Origin: an uncultured Eubacteriales bacterium
GTDB lineage: Bacteria; Bacillota; Clostridia; Oscillospirales; Oscillospiraceae
Assembly: GCA_900556535.1 (NCBI GenBank)
Contig: USPI01000051.1
Span: 1 to 8,650 of the forward strand
DNA length: 8,650 bases
Reading direction: 5' to 3'
The notes under the pieces are model-generated. The model searched no databases. It worked only from the letters and a program-made list of their open reading frames with translations, and was not told the DNA's origin. Position numbers and translations under genes: made by a program. Below are positions 1 to 7,283 of the stretch, in pieces. The stretch's first letter is position 1; each line of letters opens with the position of its first letter.

Positions 1-107
1 GAGCTTTTTTGCATAGCATACCACTCCGCGCCGCGCAATTCAAGACAATAAGCGGACAAATGCTCAGAAAATGCGGCGCAGACCACATTTTGCCGAGAAA
101 ATAAGCA

Positions 108-136
108 TTGAGAAAAGCTATAAAATGTGTTATTAT
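108..136 (+). promoter_or_regulatory. sigma-A promoter of the seven-gene operon
   Basis: A -35 box TTGAGA (108-113) is followed after 17 bp by TATTAT (131-136), preceded by an extended -10 TGT (128-130). Transcription would start near 143, leaving a leader of about 33 nt that contains the GGAGGT ribosome site (162-167), 8 nt before the ATG at 176. No riboswitch or operator is evident in so short a leader. It is the only clear promoter found for the genes up to 8258, which are too tightly packed to leave room for obvious internal ones. Confidence 0.8.
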
Positions 137-175
137 GTATACTTATCGAAAAGTACCTAACGGAGGTAATACAAC

Positions 176-2329
176 ATGGACGAAACTACCGTTTTGGACG
201 AGAAAACCGAGGAAGAAGTTCCTCAGGAAGAAATAACAAGCAGAAAAAGCAGACATTCCAAGCATAATAAGCCCAAGCGCGGCAAGAACGGCGATAAAAA
301 GGGCGGCGGCAGGAAGGTGCTGCTCATCGCACTGTGCGTAATAATGGCGATCGCTGTTATAAACGCCGTAGTGATTTTCGCGGTGTACGGCGGCAGACAT
401 ATCTTCCTGCGTGCCGAGCTCGGCGAGGGCGCACCCGAGGCGTCGGCATTTATGAAAAACGGCGCCGATGCAAGCTATGAGACGGAGCCCGACATAAGCC
501 TCACCGAGGAGGGCAAATACATCGTCAGAGTCGTCAGCGGCGGCAAGGTACGCCCGCAGCTTCTCATCGTGCGCGACACGAAGGCGCCCGAGGTCGTGTT
601 AGGCGACGCGAAGATAAGCATCGACGAAAAATCCATGGACCCGAAGGACGCATTCGCGGAGATAAAAGATGCGTCGGAATACACCGTCAAGTGGCTCACC
701 GAGCCGCAGTACGGCACGGCGGGATCATATGACTGCGCCATCGAGCTCAAGGATTCGCACGACAATTCGCGCACCGTCAAGCTCACCGTCAAGGTGCTCG
801 GACTTGTGGACGTGCTCGAATACGAGGCGGGGCAGCCCCATCCGCGCCTGAAGGATTTCATGGTGGTCGAGAGAGACGACGCAAAGCTCGTTACGGATAT
901 GAGCACGATAGCATGGGACACGCTCGGCGATTACGAGGTCAAGGCCGAGTTTGACGGCAAGACCTTTACCTCGACCCTGCGCATCGTCGATACCACCGCG
1001 CCCGACCCCGACATGGTGCCCGCGGCGGTACTCAAGGATAATGAGCTTGAGCCCTCCGCGCTCGCCCTTAACGGCGGCGACGCAACGAAGGTCAGCTATG
1101 AATTCGTCTCCGCACCCAAGACCTCGAAGATCGGCACGGTCGAGTGTACCGTGAAGGCCACCGACGAGGGCGGAAACAGCGTCGAGAGAACGGGCAAGGT
1201 CATCGTCTGCGACGTGCTCGCGGAGCTTGAGGCCTCGACGGATATGCTTACCGAGCGCATGGTGCTTTCCGCACTCGGCGCAGACTACGCGGGCTATAAA
1301 ATGGAGAGCGAGCCGTTCGAGCTTACAAGCCTCGGCGCGCATGAGATAATCCTCACCAAGGGCGATGAGCGCGTGACCGTCGGCTTGACGGTAAAGGACA
1401 CCGTGGCTCCCACGGCGGAGGGCATAAGCTGCGATTGCAGCACCGGCTACTACTGCGCACCCATAAAATTCGTGACGAACGTTTCCGACATGTCCCGCGT
1501 CACGGCGCGCTTTGTAAGCGAGCCCGATTGGGACACGGAGGGCGAGCAGAGCGTGCAGATAATCCTCACCGACCGCGCAGGCAACGAGACGACCGTTGAC
1601 GCCAAGGCAATGGTATCGCCCGACACGGCGCCACCCGTTATCTACGCCGCCCGCGACAGATATTGCTACGTCGGCGATGCGGTCGCGTATTTCAAAGAGG
1701 TCTTTGCCGAGGATAACGCCGACCCGGAGCCCAAGATAGATGTCGATAAGTCCAAGGTCGATCCCAAAACCGCGGGCGTCTACGACGTGACGTACACGGC
1801 GACCGACCGCGAGGGCAACAAGAGCAGCGTGACCGTTAAGTTCACGTTCATCGAAAAGAAAATCAGCGACGAGCAGCTTGACGCGCAGATAGACAAGGTG
1901 CTCGGCGAGATACTCGAGCCCGGCATGACCGTGCCCGAGCAGGCATACGCGATATTTGAATATTGCTACGATAACATCGCTTACTACGGCGGCTCGGACA
2001 AGACCGACTGGAAGTCCGAGGCGTACAAGGGATTGACGGAGCATCACGGCGACTGCTACACCTTCTATGCGACGAGCTACGCCCTGCTTCAGAAGATCGA
2101 CTGCCAGGTGCTCAGCGTGGAGCGCTTAAACGGCAAGACTCAGCACTTCTGGTGCCTCGTCAACCTCGGCACCGGCTGGTATCACTACGACACCTGCAAC
2201 GTCGGTCCCGAGCACTTGAAGTGCTTCATGAAGACCAGCGAGGAGCTTGTCAAATACAGCATCCAGTATTGGCGCTTTGACACGACCCTCTATCCCGCGC
2301 TTGAGACCACGCCGTACACAATGGGCTGA
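176..2329 (+). CDS. membrane-anchored surface protein with Ig-like (DUF5011/HYR-type) repeats and C-terminal transglutaminase-like domain
   Basis: The 717-residue protein has a cytoplasmic N-terminus (acidic 1-20, then strongly basic 21-47), one membrane span at about 48-71, and an extracellular remainder. Residues about 75-560 are beta-rich Ig-like modules marked by the recurring linker D-T-x-A/P-P at about 134, 272, 408 and 483; the last module (about 484-560) is closest to DUF5011, with TATDREGN near its end. Residues about 565-717 form a transglutaminase/papain-like domain with an intact triad: C627 in HGDCYTF, H657 in TQHFW and D672 in YHYDT. Such domains in bacteria act as cysteine proteases or acyl/peptidyl transferases on the cell surface; the substrate here is unknown. 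A cysteine cluster at C419, C421 and C427 could form disulfides or bind a metal. The ATG at 176 has an ideal GGAGGT site. As the first gene of the acylation operon, only 5 nt before the adenylation enzyme, it is a candidate target or partner of that pathway (inference). Confidence 0.9.
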   Translation: MDETTVLDEKTEEEVPQEEITSRKSRHSKHNKPKRGKNGDKKGGGRKVLLIALCVIMAIAVINAVVIFAVYGGRHIFLRAELGEGAPEASAFMKNGADASYETEPDISLTEEGKYIVRVVSGGKVRPQLLIVRDTKAPEVVLGDAKISIDEKSMDPKDAFAEIKDASEYTVKWLTEPQYGTAGSYDCAIELKDSHDNSRTVKLTVKVLGLVDVLEYEAGQPHPRLKDFMVVERDDAKLVTDMSTIAWDTLGDYEVKAEFDGKTFTSTLRIVDTTAPDPDMVPAAVLKDNELEPSALALNGGDATKVSYEFVSAPKTSKIGTVECTVKATDEGGNSVERTGKVIVCDVLAELEASTDMLTERMVLSALGADYAGYKMESEPFELTSLGAHEIILTKGDERVTVGLTVKDTVAPTAEGISCDCSTGYYCAPIKFVTNVSDMSRVTARFVSEPDWDTEGEQSVQIILTDRAGNETTVDAKAMVSPDTAPPVIYAARDRYCYVGDAVAYFKEVFAEDNADPEPKIDVDKSKVDPKTAGVYDVTYTATDREGNKSSVTVKFTFIEKKISDEQLDAQIDKVLGEILEPGMTVPEQAYAIFEYCYDNIAYYGGSDKTDWKSEAYKGLTEHHGDCYTFYATSYALLQKIDCQVLSVERLNGKTQHFWCLVNLGTGWYHYDTCNVGPEHLKCFMKTSEELVKYSIQYWRFDTTLYPALETTPYTMG

Positions 2330-2334
2330 ATAAT

Positions 2335-3837
2335 ATGAAAAACATTCTGGAATTTCTAGAAAAAACAGCGCCGCAATACGGCGATAAGACCGCCTTTGCG
2401 GATTCAGACGGCGCTCTGAGCTTTGCCCGGCTTTGGCGCCTTGCGCGCTCAGGCGGCAGCTATATTGCCGAAAGAGGTCTCTCCCGCGAGCCCGTTGCGG
2501 TGTTCATGAAAAAGTCCCCCGAGACCATAGCCGCGTTTTTCGCGGTCATGTACGCAGGCTGCTGCTACGTTCCGCTCGATGCGTCGATGCCGCTGTACAG
2601 GCTGCAAATGATACTCTCGCGCCTGTCGCCGCGCATGGTCGTGTGCGATGACGAAACGGCGGAGCTTGCCTGTCAGCTTGCCCCAAAGGGCAGCGTTATA
2701 AATGCCCGCGAGCTTTTTGATGCTGGGGAAAACGCGCAGCTATTAAATAATATCCGCGCCGCAAGCATCGACACAGACCCCGCCTACATCGTCTTTACAT
2801 CGGGAAGCACCGGCGTTCCCAAGGGCGTAACGGGCTGCCACAGAGCGCTCATTGATTACGCAAACGCCCTGTGCCCCGTCATCGGCGCGGACGAAAAAAG
2901 CGTGTTTGCCATGCAGGTACCGCTTTACGTCGATGCCTGCATGAAGGAGATACTGTCCGTCATAAGCCGCGGCTCAACGGCGTATCTCATGCCGCAGAGC
3001 CTGTTCGTTTCGCCGCTGCGCGCGGTGGAATTTCTAAACGAGCATAGGGTCAACACCCTGTGCTGGGTCGCGTCGGCGCTCACGATAGTGTCCGGTCTCG
3101 GCGCGTTTGAGGAAATGCACCCGGAGCACCTGCACACCGTGTGCTTCGGCAGCGAGGTGTTTCCGGTAAAGCAGCTCAGGCTGTGGCAGGACGCCTGCCC
3201 GGGAGCGCGGTTTATAAATCTCTACGGTCCCACGGAGGCGACGGGAATGTCGTTTCACTACGAGGTGGACAGAGAGTTCGGCGACACAGAGCCCATCCCC
3301 GTCGGCGCACCTCTTGACAACACCGGCTTTGTGCTCCTGCGCGAGGATAACACCGAGGCTCCCGCGGGCGAGACGGGCGAAATCTGCATCCGCGGCACCG
3401 CGCTCACGCTCGGCTACTACGACGACCCCGAGCGCACCGCGGCGGTGTTCACGCAGAATCCTCTCAACCCGCACTACCCCGAAACCATCTACCGCACGGG
3501 CGACCTCGGCAGACTCAACGAGCGGGGCGAGCTGATATTCGTTTCGCGCAAGGATCATCAGATAAAAAACATGGGTCACCGCGTCGAGCTCGGCGAAATT
3601 GAAGCCTGCGCGGACACCTGCGAGGGCGTCGTGAGCGCCTGCTGCCTGTTCAATAAGGAAAAGGGCAAGCTGCATCTGTTCTATATGGGTGATGCCGGCG
3701 AGAAGGCGCTGGGCAAGCATCTCAGGTCGCTGCTGCCGCGGTATATGATGCCGTCGAAGATACGCAGGCTTGAGGCGCTGCCGCTTCTGCAAAACGGAAA
3801 GATTGACCGAAATTCATTAAAAGATATGGAGATATGA
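2335..3837 (+). CDS. stand-alone amino acid adenylation enzyme (DltA-like carrier protein ligase)
   Basis: This ANL-superfamily enzyme would use ATP to form an aminoacyl-adenylate and load it on the phosphopantetheine of the carrier protein encoded next. Its 500 residues match the length of DltA and of NRPS A domains without a condensation domain. Core motifs are intact: A3 FTSGSTGVPKG (154-164), A5 NLYGPTE (295-301), A7 YRTGD (386-390), A8 with RKDHQIK and ELGEIE (405-423), and the catalytic A10 lysine K489 in NGKID. D200 in VDACMKEI sits where A domains bind the substrate amino group, so an alpha-amino acid is expected. By eye-alignment the pocket reads D200, A201, K204, W244, V269, F271, L296, G304, M305, K489. 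This differs from DltA (D-L-M at the first three), and DltA's selectivity cysteine aligns with G272. D-alanine is therefore not assured. There is no good Shine-Dalgarno before the ATG, so translation is probably coupled to the upstream gene, which stops 5 nt earlier. Confidence 0.9.
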   Translation: MKNILEFLEKTAPQYGDKTAFADSDGALSFARLWRLARSGGSYIAERGLSREPVAVFMKKSPETIAAFFAVMYAGCCYVPLDASMPLYRLQMILSRLSPRMVVCDDETAELACQLAPKGSVINARELFDAGENAQLLNNIRAASIDTDPAYIVFTSGSTGVPKGVTGCHRALIDYANALCPVIGADEKSVFAMQVPLYVDACMKEILSVISRGSTAYLMPQSLFVSPLRAVEFLNEHRVNTLCWVASALTIVSGLGAFEEMHPEHLHTVCFGSEVFPVKQLRLWQDACPGARFINLYGPTEATGMSFHYEVDREFGDTEPIPVGAPLDNTGFVLLREDNTEAPAGETGEICIRGTALTLGYYDDPERTAAVFTQNPLNPHYPETIYRTGDLGRLNERGELIFVSRKDHQIKNMGHRVELGEIEACADTCEGVVSACCLFNKEKGKLHLFYMGDAGEKALGKHLRSLLPRYMMPSKIRRLEALPLLQNGKIDRNSLKDMEI

Positions 3838-3839
3838 GC

Positions 3840-4067
3840 ATGGAAGAGATACTCGATATATTAAACGGACTCGGACTTGACGTCGATTTTGAGCACTGCA
3901 CTACGCTTATCGACGACGGCATCCTCGAAAGCCTCGATATCGTCACCGTAATAGCGGAGCTCTCGGACGCATTTGACATCACCATTCCCGCACGCGACAT
4001 CGTGCCGGAGAACTTTAACTCCGCCGAGGCGATGCTCAACATGGTAAACCGCCTGCTTGACGAGTAA
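3840..4067 (+). CDS. acyl/aminoacyl carrier protein (DltC-like)
   Basis: A small acidic four-helix carrier protein (75 residues from this start) that should carry the activated amino acid as a phosphopantetheine thioester. The attachment serine is S31 in GILESLDIV; the usual DSL motif is ESL here, a conservative change. The sequence around it (DDGILES, then VIAELSDAFDITIP) follows the normal helix II-III pattern of DltC and ACPs. An in-frame ATG at 3834 overlaps the upstream stop (ATGA) and would give 77 residues. The GGAG at 3828-3831 is only 2 nt from that ATG but 8 nt from the ATG at 3840, so 3840 was chosen. Its position between the adenylation enzyme and the MBOAT makes it the natural intermediate carrier of the module. 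Order here is A-C-B-D, unlike the usual dltABCD order. Confidence 0.88.
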   Translation: MEEILDILNGLGLDVDFEHCTTLIDDGILESLDIVTVIAELSDAFDITIPARDIVPENFNSAEAMLNMVNRLLDE

Positions 4068-4070
4068 GCC

Positions 4071-5654
4071 GTGCTGTTCACATCTTATGGCTTCATAGCC
4101 TTCCTCGCGCTGCTCTTTGCGCTGTATTACGTTGTGCCGAGGAAGTGTCAGTGGCTTCTGCTTTTGTGCGCGGATGTGGTGTTCTATGCCTGCGCGGGGT
4201 GGAAGGGGCTGTGCTTCATGGCGGCGACGGTCGTCGTTTCATGGCTTGCCACAAACCTCATGGGTGCGGACTTGAGGCGGCAGAAGGAATATCTCGCCTC
4301 GCCCGAGGGCAAGGCTCTGCCCCGTGACGAGCGCAAGGCGTTCAGAAAAAGCCGCGAAGGGTACCGCAAGAGGATATTCATACTCGCCCTCGCTGCCGAC
4401 CTCGGCATTCTCGCCGCGCTTAAATACACAAACTTCTTCATCGCCAACGTAAACTCCGTTTTCGGCGCGCAGCTTGCCGCCGTTGACTGGGTGCTGCCGC
4501 TGGGCATATCCTTCTACACCTTCCAGACCGTCAGCTACGTCATCGACGTGTGTTGGGAAAAGGTCGAGCCGGAGAAAAACATTCTGCGCGTCGCGCTCTT
4601 TACCTCGTTTTTCCCGCTGCTCATTCAGGGCCCCATCTCGCGCTTCGGTGATCTCAAGGAGACCCTTTTTGCCGAGCATAAGCCCGATTATAAGCAAATA
4701 TCCTTCGGACTTCAGCGCATACTTTGGGGCTACTTCAAAAAGCTCGTCATTGCCGACAGGCTGCTTGTCGCGGTGACGGCGCTGTGCGGCGATCCCTCGA
4801 CGTACACGGGCGCATATGTGTTCATAGGTGCCGTTTTGTACGCGGCAGAATTATACGCCGACTTTACCGGCGGCATTGACATCACCATCGGCATTGCGCA
4901 GGTCCTGGGCATAAGCGTTCGTGAAAACTTCATTCGCCCGTACTTTTCGCGCAATATCGCCGAGTACTGGCGCAGATGGCACATCTCGATGGGCACGTGG
5001 TTCAAGGACTATATCTTCTACCCGCTGTCGGTCGCGCCGTGGCTTTTAAGGCTGAGCAAGAACGCGCGCAAAAAAATATCCGACGGCTTCGGCAGAAAGC
5101 TGTCGGTGTATATTTCGACCATCGTGACGTGGTTCCTCACGGGACTTTGGCACGGCGCGGCGTGGAATTTCGTCGTGTGGGGTCTTTTGAACGCATTTTT
5201 CATCCTCCTTGCCGAGGAATTCAAGCCCCTGTCTCATCGCTTCCGCGAAAAGCACGGGCGGCTCGTCGAGAGCTTCGGCTACAGGGTGTTTGAAACGATG
5301 CGGACGTTTCTTCTCATGTGCTCGCTGCGAGTGCTCGACTGCTACCGCGACGTTGCGGTGTCGTTTCGTGCGATAGACTCGGTGTTCACGGACTTCAACT
5401 GGGGCGAGGCATTTTCGGGCACGCTTTTGCAGCTCGGACTGTCGGGCGCGGATTATATCGTCGCGTTTATCGGCGTTGCAGTCATGTTCGCCGTCTCCTG
5501 CGTGCAGGAAAAGAGCGGCAGCGTGCGCGAGGTGCTGTGGGAAAAGCCCGTACTGTCATACGCGGTGTTCTTTGTGCTTGCCCTTGCGGTGCTGACGCTC
5601 GGCGCCTACGGCGTGGGCTACGATTCGTCGCAGTTTATCTATAACCAATTCTGA
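4071..5654 (+). CDS. MBOAT-family membrane acyltransferase (DltB/AlgI-like) with C-terminal acyl-shuttle hexapeptide
   Basis: A 527-residue polytopic membrane protein expected to take the acyl group from the carrier protein inside the cell and pass it across the membrane. Family hallmarks are the N-terminus MLFTSYGF, PLGISFYTFQ (143-152), QGPISRF (186-192), YADFTGGIDITIG (262-274), EYWRRWHISMGTWFKDY (298-314) with H304, and TGLWHGAAWNF (357-367) with the conserved MBOAT histidine H361. The last span (about 493-515) leads to a short tail ending exactly in FIYNQF (522-527). This matches the C-terminal acyl-shuttle motif known from Dlt systems, whose tyrosine (Y524 here) receives the acyl group. 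In classical Dlt the motif is on DltX; here it is fused to the MBOAT, as reported for other envelope acylation systems. The start is GTG at 4071, 3 nt after the carrier-protein stop, with no strong ribosome site, so coupling is likely. The family-typical N-terminus supports this start. Confidence 0.93.
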   Translation: MLFTSYGFIAFLALLFALYYVVPRKCQWLLLLCADVVFYACAGWKGLCFMAATVVVSWLATNLMGADLRRQKEYLASPEGKALPRDERKAFRKSREGYRKRIFILALAADLGILAALKYTNFFIANVNSVFGAQLAAVDWVLPLGISFYTFQTVSYVIDVCWEKVEPEKNILRVALFTSFFPLLIQGPISRFGDLKETLFAEHKPDYKQISFGLQRILWGYFKKLVIADRLLVAVTALCGDPSTYTGAYVFIGAVLYAAELYADFTGGIDITIGIAQVLGISVRENFIRPYFSRNIAEYWRRWHISMGTWFKDYIFYPLSVAPWLLRLSKNARKKISDGFGRKLSVYISTIVTWFLTGLWHGAAWNFVVWGLLNAFFILLAEEFKPLSHRFREKHGRLVESFGYRVFETMRTFLLMCSLRVLDCYRDVAVSFRAIDSVFTDFNWGEAFSGTLLQLGLSGADYIVAFIGVAVMFAVSCVQEKSGSVREVLWEKPVLSYAVFFVLALAVLTLGAYGVGYDSSQFIYNQF

Positions 5655-5662
5655 GGACTCAT

Positions 5663-6751
5663 ATGAGCGAGAAAAAAAGCAAAAAAACGCATATTGTCTG
5701 CCTTGCCGTCTTTGCGGTGCTGCTGTGCGCCGCGGTGTGGCTGCTCGGCAGGATAACGCAGCCGAAATATATGTCGGGCGTGCTCGAGGGCGCGATGACG
5801 CAGGAGTATTACTCCGAGGAGAATCCCCACGACGTCATCTTCGTCGGCGACTGCGAGGTGTATGAGAACTTTTCCCCCGTCACGATGTGGGAGGAGAAGG
5901 GCATAACGAGCTATATCCGCGGCTCCGCGCAGCAGCTCATCTGGCAGTCGTACTACCTGCTTGAGGAGGCGTTCGAGCGCGAAAGCCCGCGGGTCGTGGT
6001 GTATAACGTCCAGTCGATGAAATACTCCGAGCCGCAGAGCGAGGCGTATAACCGCATGACGCTCGACGGTATGCCGCTGTCAAGGCATAAGATAGACGCA
6101 ATAAAAGCCTCGATGACCGAGGACGAGGATATGATAAGCTATCTTATCCCGTTTTTGCGCTATCACTCGCGTTGGTCGGAGCTCACGGGCGAGGACTTTA
6201 AATATGCCTTTTCGCACGATAAGGTGACCGTCGCGGGCTATCTCATGCGCGCGGACGTTGAGCCGATGAAAAAGCTGCCGACGGCGCCGGTGCTTGACGA
6301 TTATACGATAGGCGCGCGCTGTTGGGAGTATCTTGACAAAATGCGCGCGCTGTGCGATGCTAACGGAGCAGAGCTCGTGCTCATAAAATCGCCGAGCCTG
6401 TGGCCGCATTGGTATGACGAGTGGGACGCGCAGATAAGCGCCTACGCCGAAAAATACGGACTGAGGTATATAAATCTGCTCGACAGCTCGGACGAGATCG
6501 GCCTTGATATGCAAACGGACACCTATGACGCCGGACTGCACCTTAACATATACGGTGCGGAAAAGCTCTCGCGCTATTTTGCGCGGATACTGTCCGAGGA
6601 GCTCGGAGTGCCCGACCGCTCCGGCGATGAGACGATCGCCGCCGATTGGCAGGCAAAATGCAAGGCGTACTATGATCTGTACGCGGCGCAGCTTGCCGAG
6701 CTTAAAGAATACGGATACCTTAAAAGCTGGACATTGGGGGAGAAAAAATGA
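5663..6751 (+). CDS. membrane-anchored SGNH/DltD-like acyl transferase, cysteine at nucleophile position
   Basis: The 362-residue protein has a basic N-terminus, one span or uncleaved signal anchor at about 10-29, and an extracytoplasmic SGNH-type domain. It should accept the acyl group from the MBOAT shuttle tyrosine and move it to an envelope target, the role of DltD. Block I is VIFVGDCEVYENF (58-70): the usual GDS serine is C64, encoded by TGC at 5852-5854. The distal acid/histidine pair appears as D289 and H293 in YDAGLHLNIYGAEKLS, followed by the usual HLNxxGAxKLS helix. GSAQQLIWQSYY (87-98) resembles the block II region of MBOAT-partner SGNH proteins. The target polymer or protein is not evident. 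The ATG is preceded by GAGG (5653-5656) at 6 nt, overlapping the MBOAT stop region. If the cysteine is not catalytic, the protein could instead be a binding subunit. Confidence 0.82.
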   Translation: MSEKKSKKTHIVCLAVFAVLLCAAVWLLGRITQPKYMSGVLEGAMTQEYYSEENPHDVIFVGDCEVYENFSPVTMWEEKGITSYIRGSAQQLIWQSYYLLEEAFERESPRVVVYNVQSMKYSEPQSEAYNRMTLDGMPLSRHKIDAIKASMTEDEDMISYLIPFLRYHSRWSELTGEDFKYAFSHDKVTVAGYLMRADVEPMKKLPTAPVLDDYTIGARCWEYLDKMRALCDANGAELVLIKSPSLWPHWYDEWDAQISAYAEKYGLRYINLLDSSDEIGLDMQTDTYDAGLHLNIYGAEKLSRYFARILSEELGVPDRSGDETIAADWQAKCKAYYDLYAAQLAELKEYGYLKSWTLGEKK

Positions 6752-7275
6752 AAAAACTGACCGCACTTATCCTTGCCGCCGTTATGGTCTTTGCACTGTG
6801 CGCCTGCTCCGGCGGAGAAAAAAATAACGACAGCAACACGCCCGTTGCGTACAAAGCCGACTACGGCGAGCTCTGCTTTGCCTCGGGCGACGTCAAATTC
6901 GGCATTATGGACCCCGCCGACGAGGTGCTCAGCGCCCTCGGCGAGCCCGACAGCAGCTTTGAGTCCAACAGCTGCGCCTATCAGGGCAAGGACAAGTATT
7001 ATTACTACGACGGCTTTGAGATCCTCGTAAACGACGTTGACGGCACCGAGCGCATAACCGGCATCACCGTCGCGGACGACACCGTGCAGACCCCGCAGGG
7101 CGTCAAGATCGGCATGAAGATAGATGAGGCGCTCAAGCTCATGGACGGCTTTGAGTACACTCAGTCGGGCGATACCTACAAGTTCACCGTCGGCTCGACC
7201 GTATTCAGCCTCAAGGCAGGCGAGGACGGCACGATAAGTGCCGCCGACTACACCGCCGCCGTGAGCGGAAAGTGA
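6748..7275 (+). CDS. small secreted lipoprotein, possible tandem BamE/BLIP-like repeats
   Basis: The 175-residue protein starts with a type II signal peptide: KK at 2-3, a hydrophobic core, and lipobox L17-C18-A19-C20, with C20 as the lipidated residue. A Gly/Asn/Ser linker (21-32) leads to a compact domain. Two segments, FGIMDPADEVLSALGEP (51-67) and IGMKIDEALKLMDGFEY (121-137), each resemble the short helix-turn at the start of BamE/BLIP-like units. These suggest two such units, but the similarity is weak and no enzyme motif is seen. Its ATG overlaps the SGNH stop (ATGA), with GGGGGAG (6736-6742) as a strong ribosome site. It would sit on the outer face of the membrane beside the SGNH protein, so a scaffold or accessory role in envelope acylation is plausible but unproven. 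Confidence 0.8.
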   Translation: MKKLTALILAAVMVFALCACSGGEKNNDSNTPVAYKADYGELCFASGDVKFGIMDPADEVLSALGEPDSSFESNSCAYQGKDKYYYYDGFEILVNDVDGTERITGITVADDTVQTPQGVKIGMKIDEALKLMDGFEYTQSGDTYKFTVGSTVFSLKAGEDGTISAADYTAAVSGK

Positions 7276-7283
7276 GGCGCGAG

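Noticed and set aside
1..80. GAGCTTTTTT at the left edge as the tail of an upstream terminator, and GCGCCGC (28-34) with GCGGCGC (73-79) as a hairpin.
   Set aside because: The left arm of any terminator is outside the window, and the 7-bp repeat has a 38-nt loop and lies upstream of the promoter, so neither can be supported.
725..2047. A 440-codon open frame on the minus strand inside the first gene.
   Set aside because: It is a shadow of GC-rich codon use: the plus-strand frame encodes recognisable Ig-like and transglutaminase domains, while this frame gives a low-complexity product with no motif or ribosome site.
3034..3792. A 252-codon minus-strand open frame antisense to the adenylation gene.
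   Set aside because: The plus-strand frame carries all A-domain core motifs; the antisense product shows none and has no promoter or ribosome site.
2335..3837. Calling the adenylation enzyme dltA outright and the cluster a teichoic acid D-alanylation operon.
   Set aside because: Gene order, the pocket residues, the missing DltX and the Cys-type SGNH partner all differ, so a specific D-alanine/teichoic acid call is not supported.
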